Assembly (NCBI GenBank): GCA_963422705.1
Contig: OY730443.1
Span: 3,410,001-3,474,000 of the forward strand
Length of the DNA stretch: 64,000 nucleotides
Source of the DNA: G963422705 sp963422705
GTDB lineage: Bacteria; Poribacteria; WGA-4E; WGA-3G
Reading direction: 5' to 3'
A model generated the notes under the pieces. That model saw nothing but the letters and a program-made list of their open reading frames with translations. It was not told the origin of the DNA and made no database searches. A program made the translations under genes and the position numbers. Positions 29,424 to 39,581 of this stretch are shown in pieces; within the stretch, counting starts at the first letter, position 1, and each line of letters opens with the position of its first letter.

Positions 29424-29558
29424 CTAATCCGATTCCCTATATTCTAATCCGATTCCCTATATTCTAATCCGATTCCCTATATTCTAATCCGATTCCCTAT
29501 ATTCTAATCCGATTCCCTATATTCTAATCCGATTCCCTATATTCTAATCCGATTCCCT
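29424..29558 (+). repeat. 20 bp tandem repeat (VNTR) upstream of anchored-protein gene
   Basis: CTAATCCGATTCCCTATATT repeats with six full units plus a seventh partial copy, ending about 15 bases before the AAAGGAG ribosome site of the gene at 29592. The equivalent place before 51238 holds an unexpanded version, so the array grew by tandem duplication in the 5' untranslated region. Confidence 0.95.
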
Positions 29559-29591
29559 TGGTAGTGTCCTAACTAAAGGAGTATCGTAAAC

Positions 29592-30377
29592 ATGTTGTAT
29601 ACGTTGCTATCTAATAAAGGTTTTCTGGTGGGACTTATCATCTGTGTGCTGCTTGTCGCAGGCGGTCTCTTGTATCAAGAAAGCGTCAAGCGTGATATCC
29701 GAGAGCAAGAGGTGAGAACCGCGCGCTTTCTTCAGCAGCTAGACACCAATAAGCCCTCTCGTGCTGCACAGCATGCTGAACCAACTGTCCCCGAGGAAGC
29801 TGGGCAAGTTGATGTTCCCATTGTATCCGACGACGGTTCTGAAACGGTGTCGGAACCTGCGGTGTTGTCCATAGATGACGCGAACTTCGTTGACGTAGAA
29901 GCGGATATGGCAAAGGATACCTCTGCAACCGACGAGGTGCCTATCTCGCCATATGGGGTTTCACTTTATGGCTTCGGGCCGTTTCCGGAAATCCCGCCGG
30001 ATTATCCAGATCAGGATGCTTGGTCTGAGACGCGTGTTCGCACAATGGCTCCCAATCATGAGTTGTTGTCGAGAGTTAGAATCAAGTTATGGAATCAGGG
30101 GACTCAGACCCGCGGTGCTGTATTTAAAGACGATTACGGGCTTGTTTACCCTATTCTTGACGGTGTGGTTTATTATAAGAGGTCCCTTTCCGTTGGGCCA
30201 GGCCATGAGGGTGTTTCGTCTCGCTTTCTAACTTCTAATGCAACTGACGATAAGTATGGAGATGATATTACGGAAGTAATCCATTCTGGGAAAGGAATCC
30301 TTCCACCGAATTTAACGTTTTATGAGTTTCCAGATGGAGGGATTGACCCTTATGAATTTCTCGGTTTATCGAGATAA
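29592..30377 (+). CDS. Membrane-anchored protein: type B anchor + PYEFL domain
   Basis: A 261-residue protein. Residues 1-34 are the type B anchor (LLSNKGFLVG, helix, AGGLLYQESVKRD), related to type A by the shared AG(S/G)LLY...VKR ending. An acidic Ser/Glu linker leads to the PYEFL domain, from SPYGVSLYGFGPFPEIP to GGIDPYEFLGLSR. AAAGGAG precedes the ATG, immediately after the 20 bp tandem repeat. It is probably co-transcribed with 16S copy 1. Paralogues at 36118 and 51238 are nearly identical outside the linker. Function unknown. Confidence 0.8.
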   Translation: MLYTLLSNKGFLVGLIICVLLVAGGLLYQESVKRDIREQEVRTARFLQQLDTNKPSRAAQHAEPTVPEEAGQVDVPIVSDDGSETVSEPAVLSIDDANFVDVEADMAKDTSATDEVPISPYGVSLYGFGPFPEIPPDYPDQDAWSETRVRTMAPNHELLSRVRIKLWNQGTQTRGAVFKDDYGLVYPILDGVVYYKRSLSVGPGHEGVSSRFLTSNATDDKYGDDITEVIHSGKGILPPNLTFYEFPDGGIDPYEFLGLSR

Positions 30378-30387
30378 GGAGAATATT

Positions 30388-30774
30388 GTGAAATTTGTGT
30401 CCATTTTCTTAATATTGATAGTTTTCTTTTTAAGTGCTGTCTTTTTCGTTCATGGATCAAAACAGCCGAAAAACAAATGGGATGGTCCCTATAATGCGTC
30501 TTGCGTTGCCGAGCGCAATGGTATCCATATGAATGGATGGGCTAAAGCAAGGGGCACTGGGGCGGTTCGGAATGGCTCCTTCATGTGTTCTATGGGTTTA
30601 TCAGGGACTGGTGGTGTTGACGTTGATAGTCGTTCTGATTTTGATGGTGATTTCAATGGCAAGGCGGTTTATTCTGGGAATACAAGTAGAACGCTTTATG
30701 CAGATTCGAGTGCTTGGGGTTCGGATAAGCATGCTCATACTTGGGCCGCTACGGTTTCAGATTCTGCAAATTAG
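30388..30774 (+). CDS. Small secreted Cys-containing protein
   Basis: A 128-residue protein starting at GTG 30388, seven bases after AAGGAG, with a signal peptide (FVSIFLILIVFFLSAVFFVHG). The mature part has two cysteines (NASCVAERNG and SFMCSMGLSG) and Gly/Ser-rich beta-like text. A longer frame through the upstream gene's end is unlikely. Its partner is always a PYEFL-domain gene immediately upstream. The copy at 36911 differs at a few residues (DFDGDFNGKAVYS versus LFDGGFEGRARYS). Function unknown. Confidence 0.7.
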   Translation: MKFVSIFLILIVFFLSAVFFVHGSKQPKNKWDGPYNASCVAERNGIHMNGWAKARGTGAVRNGSFMCSMGLSGTGGVDVDSRSDFDGDFNGKAVYSGNTSRTLYADSSAWGSDKHAHTWAATVSDSAN

Positions 30775-31185
30775 GAATCGAGATGTGCCGTAACTGTTTT
30801 CAACCATTTTCTTCCCCTTTAGTCGGGCGCGGCGGGTTTGGGGATAGCCCCCAACCTTCCGTGCCTCTTCAAGTCTCGACTTAAAAGACAAGAATGCTCC
30901 AGGATAGCGCTTACATGTCTATAGCCGAACGTCGAAAATCCTTCTTTTGGTCCGTAATACCTACCTATCTGTAGCCTGTGCTGCAGTTCGTGAGCCGTTG
31001 ATGGTGCGCTTCGATAAAAATTCCTCTAGATAAAAATCCCTCTATTTGATAACTCCGTTGATGTTACGCGCCGGTAAAAATTGCGCGAAACCGTCGAAGT
31101 TTTTAAAGAACAGTCTTTTTTCAAAGATTAAGAAACTGATTCTTTTGCTAAAGAATAGATTTCTTTTCATTTAATGGAGGTAATC
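30775..31185. other. Repeated non-coding tail, copy 1
   Basis: No gene. The sequence repeats at 37298-37695 with few changes and contains short internal repeats such as AAAAATCCCTCTA. It may be the cassette's transcript tail. Confidence 0.5.
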
Positions 31186-31272
31186 ATGAATTTTAAAAGT
31201 TTGTTTGTGAAAACACCACAACGGAAAGTTCCTCCTGCTCTGAACCTTATTACGCACGCACACACTATTTGA
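31186..31272 (+). pseudogene. Truncated small gene fused to 16S trailer repeat
   Basis: After a strong GGAGG the frame MNFKSLFVKTPQRKVPP runs 17 codons and is cut at 31237, where an ~89 base copy of the post-16S trailer (29333-29421) begins; it then stops. The native downstream part is missing. Confidence 0.6.
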
Positions 31273-31325
31273 CTTTCTGGAACATCTTTCTAAAGATAAT
31301 GTCGGTAATTTATTTCCAAAATTCC
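31237..31325 (+). repeat. 16S trailer copy
   Basis: Nearly identical to 29333-29421 (CTCTGAACCTTATTACGCAC through TTTATTTCCAAA). It acts as the 5' flank of the anchored gene at 31351, as the native trailer does for 29592. Confidence 0.85.
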
Positions 31326-31350
31326 CCAATCCAATAAAGGAGCATGTAAT

Positions 31351-32016
31351 GTGAAAAAGTTTTACCTTCCCATCGGTATTCTGATACTGTTCATCTGTGC
31401 GATAGGTTTCTTGTCGCTGCGCTCAGATGTGCCAACCGAACCGATTGTGATTTACAAGACGACAACACCGATAAAGCAGTCGGTGACACCAAAGGTTTCC
31501 GAACCGATGACAGTTTCAGCGTCAATGCCGATAGAGACTGTAGAAGAAACCCACGACTCAACTTCGGAAGTTTCCGAAGTGCCACTATCAGATACATTAT
31601 CCAAGTATCCTGATTATAAGACAATTGACTCCAAAAGTATCAAACCTTCTGACGGGCCTGACATAACAAGTACAGATGAAAGTGAAGTGGAGTATCAAAA
31701 ACTCGCGCAAGAATTGGTTGACGATTGGAATGAATTTGCATCCAGTTTAAGTGCAAAATATGAGCTGTTGTTTGATCTTGAAAATCTTGATATTGTTTCT
31801 AAGACGCCGAAAGGTAGACGTGAAATAGTGAAACAAGCAAAGGCTATGCAGAATGAAACTTTGGATTATGTTGTTTCACTGTTTTCTGAAATATCTTATG
31901 AGGACAGAGAAGAAGTGCTTCGGCTGTCAGAACAACACTTAAGAAGTAGTAATACTGGGTTATCAGACAAACATATTGCTGAATCTTTCGAGATGATTAG
32001 GTCAAGAATAAAATAA
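31351..32016 (+). CDS. Membrane-anchored protein: type C anchor + helical domain
   Basis: A 221-residue protein from GTG 31351 after AAAGGAG. The anchor (one helix to about residue 25, then PIVIYKTTTP) is type C. A Ser/Thr/Glu linker leads to a C-terminal helical domain, from WNEFASSLSAKYELLF through KGRREIVKQAKAM to SFEMIRSRIK. The same domain appears with a type A anchor at 42518, diverged at 44566, and as a fragment at 50911. The following gene (32034) is a glycine-rich membrane protein, the usual companion. Function unknown. Confidence 0.75.
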   Translation: MKKFYLPIGILILFICAIGFLSLRSDVPTEPIVIYKTTTPIKQSVTPKVSEPMTVSASMPIETVEETHDSTSEVSEVPLSDTLSKYPDYKTIDSKSIKPSDGPDITSTDESEVEYQKLAQELVDDWNEFASSLSAKYELLFDLENLDIVSKTPKGRREIVKQAKAMQNETLDYVVSLFSEISYEDREEVLRLSEQHLRSSNTGLSDKHIAESFEMIRSRIK

Positions 32017-32033
32017 AAAAGGAGTTAATTTAG

Positions 32034-32531
32034 ATGCGACTATTTTCAAGTTGGACGTCTGATGATTTTGTAAGGCGTATGACCTTGTTACAGGCTTTCA
32101 CCGTATTCGCACTGGCTATTATATGCTTTTCAAGCATAGGTATTCTTCCATCATCAGCTGTCTGGCAGAAAGTTGGCGGCTGGGCAGGAGTCATTGGTGG
32201 CGGAGTTGTACTTGGAGTTGGTATTGCTGGCTTAGGTGCAGCTTCACCAGCTTGGCTCCCTGTAGCCGGTGTTGTTGGATGTGCAGTAGGTATCATCGGT
32301 GGCGGTGCTGCACTTATTGATGCGTATAGTGATAACTGCAACGACTGTGATGGTTCAGGTTACCATGAGGACGGTGACAATTGCCTCACCTGTAACCCAC
32401 CCGATGCTGATGGCTGTCCGGATTGCGATGGGCGCGGTTGCAGCACCTGTGCGACACCAGAGACATGCCTTATCTGTGAAGAGACTTTTTATTCAAAGGA
32501 GGCGGAAGCCACAAAATCGCTCTCATCGTGA
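32034..32531 (+). CDS. Glycine-zipper membrane protein with DnaJ-like cysteine tail
   Basis: A 165-residue protein. One helix near residues 20-38 is followed by a long Gly/Val/Ala-rich hydrophobic stretch (about residues 45-95) and a cysteine-rich tail: CNDCDGSGYHEDGDNC, then CPDCDGRGCSTC, resembling CxxCxGxG zinc fingers of DnaJ. AAGGAG precedes the ATG. The protein at 43197 has the same tail almost word for word but a different N-terminus. It follows an anchored gene with the helical domain. A membrane-active role is inference. Confidence 0.72.
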   Translation: MRLFSSWTSDDFVRRMTLLQAFTVFALAIICFSSIGILPSSAVWQKVGGWAGVIGGGVVLGVGIAGLGAASPAWLPVAGVVGCAVGIIGGGAALIDAYSDNCNDCDGSGYHEDGDNCLTCNPPDADGCPDCDGRGCSTCATPETCLICEETFYSKEAEATKSLSS

Positions 32532-32663
32532 TGACGTGGCTTCCGCTATACAAACACATGAGAGTGTTTTAGTAGGGGTGTCTCTCATCCTGTGTCTCGG
32601 ATGCCTGATTTTAGCGTGGCTCTTCAAAAGTTTTTACAATCGGCAAACAGAGGTAAAAACGCT

Positions 32664-32765
32664 ATGACAACAACCCTTTTGACTGATGAAGAGATGAAGG
32701 AAACTGTCGCAATGTTTGAGAGTGGCAAGAACGCACACCTCGTGCGACTCAGAGAGACAATCTAA
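32664..32765 (+). CDS. Very small ORF, possible coupled gene
   Basis: MTTTLLTDEEMKETVAMFES and 13 more residues, total 33. Its ATG overlaps the stop of an upstream frame (ATGA) that encodes a hydrophobic segment ending at 32667. A second MTTTL start at about 32846 is cut after 27 codons. Charge-rich and without homologue that I recognise; may be remnant. Confidence 0.35.
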   Translation: MTTTLLTDEEMKETVAMFESGKNAHLVRLRETI

Positions 32766-33438
32766 CCCGCATCCCGCCCGGGCGTGCGTCGCTAACTCGT
32801 AACCCCTTAAAAAGAGCAAAAAAAAAGCAGAAATGGAGAAAACTCTATGACAACAACACTAAGGGGCCGATTCACCTTACCCTCCGACATGCAGAGATGC
32901 CCATTATTGCCGGAGCCGCAGCATTAGCGATATGATGATCTTCGATGTCGTTTTGCAAAAGCCTGCCCACAACCCAAAACATGCTTTTTTTGTCAGCGTA
33001 CCGTCCGCAACCCGTGACGCTTTTGAGGTGCTGCGGTGTGAGCGCCCAACAACGGAGATCCATCTCCGCAGCAACCATCATGCCCACACCTGCCACCATG
33101 GCAGACGTCAAGCAACTGGACACATTCTTATTGAAGAATACACGCACTACCGCAAAAACGAGTAGGTTCGGAGCCGAGGCACCGAAAGCGATGGATGCAA
33201 TCCTGTCCCGAATGACGTTCAGCCGATGCCCTGTAGCCACTGACCCGAAGTTCGCACCACTTCCGATGAAAGCCATGCATCAAACTCTGGGCATTTCGCT
33301 GTCTTATCGTATTCCACAGGCAACTGAACGATGGAGCGGAACTCTGGCGAATGGTCAAGAAGTTGCCACGACTTGAGACATAAACGCCCATTAGTGAAGT
33401 TTATCCCATCGGTGTGTCGATTCACATCCGGAGATAAA
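32766..33438. other. Unassigned stretch
   Basis: No convincing gene. A minus-strand frame (32872-33276, 134 residues, moderately hydrophobic) has no good ribosome site and no family resemblance that I trust. Confidence 0.35.
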
Positions 33439-33667
33439 AATGTTCAGGATAAAAAGACTTTGGCTTCCCCTTGCATGGAGCAGGAATATGCGCTCTCCCT
33501 TGGTTTTGCCGTTGATGGTGGTACAAGTTTCCCCTTCGACTCCGGGTTTGTGAAACATTACTTCCACGGGTATGTATATCGGGCAGATAAAGTGTCTGGA
33601 CTCTCTCCAGATTCTGAAATCGTCTATATCCGAGATTCACAAATCGGGCGGATTTCACAAACAGGGG
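33439..33667 (+). pseudogene. Scraps of small membrane gene and GT39-like gene
   Basis: 33439-33505 matches the damaged start before 50398 (GATAAAAATGTTCAGGATAA). From 33544, GFVKHYFHGYVYRADKVSG onward matches the C-terminal end of the GT39-like protein at 46906 (about residues 508-550). The join and later stops show this is a recombination remnant. Confidence 0.75.
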
Positions 33668-33963
33668 GCGGAAGAAAATTGGCGTACGATTGACGAACGC
33701 GTTGATATTTCAAAGCGATTGTCAAATGGATAAAAATGAAGACATTGACTGGTATTGATTCTTGCCCTTTGAAACAGGGCGTGCTGCAAAAATCGTCTGA
33801 ACGTGGTGACACAGCCACAGAAATCCGTTTTTCCTACAGTTGATGTCACGCGCGAAAAATGCGTGCATTTTGCACGCGAAGCCGCAAAATCTTTAAAGTG
33901 AACATATTTTTTTGAAAAAAAAGCGAAAAATTTGGCAAAAACGCATTTTTCTTGATATTTAAT

Positions 33964-33992
33964 TTGACAAACGGGTTTTTATGGCGTATAAT
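33964..33992 (+). promoter_or_regulatory. rRNA promoter L4
   Basis: TTGACA, 17 bp, TATAAT, identical core to L3 with the same A/T-rich upstream tract and boxA-like leader. It drives 16S copy 2. Confidence 0.88.
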
Positions 33993-34116
33993 TAGACTAG
34001 CCTTTTTCAATAGAAGGCGAAAGTGTTCTTTGAAAGTTAAATAGTGAACGTGACGTGCCGATTTACAACTTGTGAATGCGCTTGCTTTCAAGAGAAGCGA
34101 AGCGGCATTTCGATAC

Positions 34117-35677
<1,561 letters not shown>

Positions 35678-35836
35678 CAACTAACAGATGTATTCTCACA
35701 CAGTCCATCTGTTCAAACTGCTCTGAACCTTATTGCGCACGCACACACTATTTGACTTTCTGGAACATCTTTACTAAAGGTAATGTCAGTAATTTATCTT
35801 CCAAATTGACCAATCCGATTCCGTATATTCTAATCC

Positions 35837-36100
35837 GATTCCCTTGGTAGTGTCCTAACTAATTCCCTTGGTAGTGTCCTAACTAATTCCCTTGGTAGTG
35901 TCCTAACTAATTCCCTTGGTAGTGTCCTAACTAATTCCCTTGGTAGTGTCCTAACTAATTCCCTTGGTAGTGTCCTAACTAATTCCCTTGGTAGTGTCCT
36001 AACTAATTCCCTTGGTAGTGTCCTAACTAATTCCCTTGGTAGTGTCCTAACTAATTCCCTTGGTAGTGTCCTAACTAATTCCCTTGGTAGTGTCCTAACT
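35837..36100 (+). repeat. 24 bp tandem repeat (VNTR), 11 units
   Basis: Eleven copies of a 24 base unit containing TTCCCTTGGTAGTGTCCTAA, ending right before AAAGGAG of the gene at 36118. In copy 1 of the large repeat this unit occurs once and a neighbouring 20 base unit is expanded instead, so the two loci amplified different parts of one ancestral leader. Confidence 0.95.
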
Positions 36101-36117
36101 AAAGGAGTATCGTAAAA

Positions 36118-36900
36118 ATGTTGCTATCTAATAAAGGTTTTCTGGTGGGACTCATCATCTGTGTGCTGCTTGTCGCAGGCAGTCTCTTGTATCAAGAAAG
36201 CGTCAAGCGTGATATCCGAGAGCAAGAGGCGAGAACCGCGCGCTTTCTTCAGCAGCTAGACACCAATAAGCCCTCTCGTGCTGCACATCATGCTGAACCA
36301 ACTGTCCCCGAGGAAGCTGGGCAAGTTGATGTTCCCAGTGTATCCGACGACGGTTCTGAAACGGTGTCGGAACCTGCGGTGGTGTTGTCCGTAGATGACG
36401 CGGACTTCGTTGACGTAGAAGCGGATATGTTTGCGAAGGATACCTCTGAAACCGACGAGGTGTCTATCTCGCCATATGGGGTTTCACCTTACGGCTTCGG
36501 CCCGTTTCCGGAAATCCCGCCGGATTATCCAGATCAGGATGCTTGGTCTGAGACGCGTGTTCGCACAATGGCTCCCGAACATGAGTTGTTGTCGAGAGTT
36601 AGAATCAAGTTATGGAATGAGGGGACTCAGACCCGCGGTGCTGTATTTAAAGACGATTACGGGCTTGTTTACCCTATTCTTGACGGTGTGGTTTATTATA
36701 AGAGGTCTATTTCCGTTGGGCCAGGCCATGAGGGTGTTTTGTCTCGCACGCTAACTTCTGGTGAAACTGGCGATAAGTATGGAGATGATATTATGGAAGC
36801 AATCGATTCTGGGAAAGGAATTTTTCCACCGAATTTAACGTTTTATGAGTTTCCAGATGGAGGGATTGACCCTTATGAATTTCTCGGTTTATCGAGATAA
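36118..36900 (+). CDS. Membrane-anchored protein: type B anchor + PYEFL domain
   Basis: A 260-residue paralogue of 29592, lacking the three residues between MLYTLL-type start and LLSNKG (here MLLSNKGFLVG). The anchor ends AGSLLYQESVKRD. The linker differs by several substitutions and small indels (VVLSVDDADFVDVEADMFAK), while the PYEFL domain keeps SPYGFGPFPEIP and GGIDPYEFLGLSR. AAAGGAG precedes the ATG, immediately after the 24 bp VNTR. It sits 447 bases behind 16S copy 2 with no clear terminator between. Confidence 0.8.
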   Translation: MLLSNKGFLVGLIICVLLVAGSLLYQESVKRDIREQEARTARFLQQLDTNKPSRAAHHAEPTVPEEAGQVDVPSVSDDGSETVSEPAVVLSVDDADFVDVEADMFAKDTSETDEVSISPYGVSPYGFGPFPEIPPDYPDQDAWSETRVRTMAPEHELLSRVRIKLWNEGTQTRGAVFKDDYGLVYPILDGVVYYKRSISVGPGHEGVLSRTLTSGETGDKYGDDIMEAIDSGKGIFPPNLTFYEFPDGGIDPYEFLGLSR

Positions 36901-36910
36901 GGAGAATATT

Positions 36911-37297
36911 GTGAAAGTTGTGTCCATTTTCTTAATATTGATAGTTTTCTTTTTAAGTGCTGTCTTCTTCGTTCATGGATCAAAACAGCCGAAAAACAAA
37001 TGGGATGGTCCCTATAATGCGTCTTGCGTTGCCGAGCGCAATGGTATCCATGTGAATGGATGGGCTAAAGCAAGGGGCACTGGGGCGGTTCGGAATGGCT
37101 ACTTCATGTGTTCTATGGGTTTATCAGGGACTGGTGGTGTTGACGTTGATAGTCGTTCTCTTTTTGATGGTGGGTTCGAGGGCCGTGCGAGGTATTCTGG
37201 GAATACAAGTAGAACGCTTTATGCAGATTCGAGTGCTTGGGGTTCGGATAAGCATGCTCATACTTGGGCCGCTACGGTTTCAGATTCTGCAAATTAG
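36911..37297 (+). CDS. Small secreted Cys-containing protein
   Basis: A 128-residue copy of 30388 from GTG 36911 after AAGGAG, with signal peptide and two cysteines. Differences cluster at YFMCSMG and LFDGGFEGRARYS. It overlaps nothing and follows its PYEFL partner by 10 bases. Confidence 0.7.
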   Translation: MKVVSIFLILIVFFLSAVFFVHGSKQPKNKWDGPYNASCVAERNGIHVNGWAKARGTGAVRNGYFMCSMGLSGTGGVDVDSRSLFDGGFEGRARYSGNTSRTLYADSSAWGSDKHAHTWAATVSDSAN

Positions 37298-38109
37298 GAA
37301 TCGAGATGTGCCGTAACTGTTTTCAACCATTTTCTTCCCCTTTAGTCGGGCGCGGCGGGTTTGGTGATAGCCCCAACCTTCCGTGCCTCTTCAAGTCTCG
37401 ACTTAAAAGACAAGAATGCTCCAGGATAGCGCTTACATGTCTATAGCCGAACGTCGACAATCCTTCTTTTGGTCCGTAATACCTACCTATCTGTAGCCTG
37501 TGCTGCAGTTCGTGAGCCGTTGATGGCGCGCTTCGATAAAAATCCCTCTAGATAAAAATCCCTCTATTTGATAACTCCGTTGATGTTACGCGCCGGTAAA
37601 AATTGCGCGAAACCGTCGAAGTTTTTAAAGAACAGTCTTTTTTCAAACATAAAGAAACTGATTCTTTTGCTAAAGAATAGATTTCTTTTCATTTACAAGC
37701 GACTCGATGACGAGATTTCCCGACAGGCAACCCTTTTTGGCATTTTGGACAATTTCGGAGGGATACCTCACAGGGGTCGTCTTTCTAAAAATAAGCCGTG
37801 TTGAAATCTGCGGCGATGAGCTCTGACATTTATTTCCGGTCATGGGATGGCTCCATTTTCCGTTTTTACAAAAGGTTGAGCCAATTATAGCAGATTTTGA
37901 ATTTTTATCGTAAAAATTTACAAAAATTGCTATAATACGCCTAAAGTATAGCGAAAATCCATCTATTTTCTAACTTTTACGCTTTCAACAGAAGGAAAAA
38001 TCACTATGCGGTGTATCAAAGCAGAGTTGAGTTTGAACTTCCATGATTAATTTTGACGTCTCACTCACAAGAAAGATGGGTGAGAAGTCAACTCACAGGA
38101 GATAGGAAA
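37298..38109. other. Repeated tail, then unique upstream region
   Basis: 37298-37695 repeats 30775-31173. From 37696 the sequence is unique, with an A/T-rich tract and TATAAT at 37931 lacking a well-spaced -35 box. No gene seen. Confidence 0.45.
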
Positions 38110-38904
38110 ATGATTTCAGGACGAACCGTCACGATAATAGGCATCATCATCGTTGTATTGTGTGCCGGACTGTTTTTTTATACCGAGCAGAGCAATCGGA
38201 AATTCGCGCAACAGTTGCCGACGTTGCACCCCAAACCCGTCGCTGTTGATGTTGTCGATCAAACGCCCGCCCCTATCGCTGAGACGACACCCAACAGCCT
38301 CCCTGCAGCAGGGGATCAAAGCGCTGTCGCGCCCCCGAAAGTGGATACGCCTACCCCGCCGAGAGGGGTAGATAGGGAACACTATTCTCAGGCGGAAATT
38401 GATACCGTTTTTGAGGATGCCTTTGCTTTTTTTGATCATTTCTCAGCTTTTGACTCCATAAACATCGAGGCGACACGTGCCGAGTTAGAGGCACTGCTGC
38501 GGGCACTGCATGGAGACGACCCAAGCGTCTCAGAATTTCTCGGCGACTGGGATACAACACGCCGCATCTTGTCACTGAGGACTGAATATAATAAGAACGG
38601 TGCAAACGACGCGTCACTGCGTGCGCAAATCTTCGAGATGAAGCCGACAGAGGTTCTCCCCAAAGCGTTTGCGCTCGGTTCAGACTTGATACAACCCAGC
38701 GGAGATGTCGCAACGCAACGCAATGAATGGCTTCAAGAATGGTTAGTCGGCATGGAGAAAGCAGAGATCGCACATTTTGCGGGGACGCTTGCCGTAGAAG
38801 CCTTTGAAAACGGCGAGATCAGCGCGCAAGAAGCCGAAGGTTTTGTTGAAGATGTCTCCGGCTTGGACGTTAAATTTAGAGAGGTTTCCGTCACAGACGA
38901 ATAA
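38110..38904 (+). CDS. Membrane-anchored protein with helical domain, unknown
   Basis: A 264-residue protein. A short N-terminus and one helix (VTIIGIIIVVLCAGLFFY, residues 6-23) are followed by a Pro/Ala-rich linker and an acidic helical domain beginning REHYSQAEIDTVFEDAFAFF. The architecture equals the other array proteins, but neither anchor nor domain closely matches types A to C. AGGAGATAGG precedes the ATG at 38110. Function unknown. Confidence 0.7.
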   Translation: MISGRTVTIIGIIIVVLCAGLFFYTEQSNRKFAQQLPTLHPKPVAVDVVDQTPAPIAETTPNSLPAAGDQSAVAPPKVDTPTPPRGVDREHYSQAEIDTVFEDAFAFFDHFSAFDSINIEATRAELEALLRALHGDDPSVSEFLGDWDTTRRILSLRTEYNKNGANDASLRAQIFEMKPTEVLPKAFALGSDLIQPSGDVATQRNEWLQEWLVGMEKAEIAHFAGTLAVEAFENGEISAQEAEGFVEDVSGLDVKFREVSVTDE

Positions 38905-38978
38905 GCACGTTTCAAACGCGGATGCCCGACACCGCAAGCGGCAGAAGCACCAGATACATGTGAACATAGGAGGAGAAC

Positions 38979-39569
38979 ATGAAGCAAATCACTCAAATCG
39001 CCGTACTCAGCGTTACGCTTTTCTGCTTTGCCTGGGGTGCTGCCGTGCTGGCCGAAAATCTATCCGACTCGGATACGTCAGAGACTCAGGAGCAACACAG
39101 CGAAAAAAAGAGCGCCACAAACCGATTGGCAAAATTGCACCGGTCTTGGATGAGAAACAGAGAGAAAACGAAAAACAAACAGCATCCGCTCCCTGACGCA
39201 TCCAAGAAACCGACCGGATCCCAACAGCCTGCCGATACAACCGCCACAACGCCAGGGGCAGTGGCGCTACGTCTCCAAACGCCTCAACTCCCGAAACCTT
39301 TTTACGCCGATACACATCGCGAAGGCAATAGACAGAGGGTGGATTTCGGCGTTCAGACCAAAGATGGCTCGATTTACACCCTTCAGATAGAGAAAGAAGT
39401 CACCGAAGAAGGCATCTCAAGAAGCATCGGTGGGAGTGCTGAATTCGAGTTAAGCCAGGTCCCGACCTTTTTCACACGGACGCGGGACGTTCTGCTCTTT
39501 GTCCCGAAAAAAATCGGTGCCGGTGTCCGCTATTTCGGCTGGGGCATCAAGCATTTGCTTCGGAGATAA
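38979..39569 (+). CDS. Exported protein of unknown function
   Basis: A 196-residue protein with a signal peptide (VTLFCFAWGAAVLAEN). A basic, polar linker (SEKKSATNRLAKLHRSWMRN) precedes a C-terminal region with beta character (QRVDFGVQTKDGSIYTLQIE) and a basic tail KHLLRR. AGGAGGAGAAC gives a strong ribosome site. It is probably in one transcript with 38110 and the STT3-like gene. Confidence 0.65.
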   Translation: MKQITQIAVLSVTLFCFAWGAAVLAENLSDSDTSETQEQHSEKKSATNRLAKLHRSWMRNREKTKNKQHPLPDASKKPTGSQQPADTTATTPGAVALRLQTPQLPKPFYADTHREGNRQRVDFGVQTKDGSIYTLQIEKEVTEEGISRSIGGSAEFELSQVPTFFTRTRDVLLFVPKKIGAGVRYFGWGIKHLLRR

Positions 39570-39581
39570 ACGTCAGGTCGG

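Noticed and set aside
32872..33276. Minus-strand 134-residue hydrophobic frame
   Set aside because: No ribosome site, no recognisable family, and overlapping frames of equal quality on the other strand.
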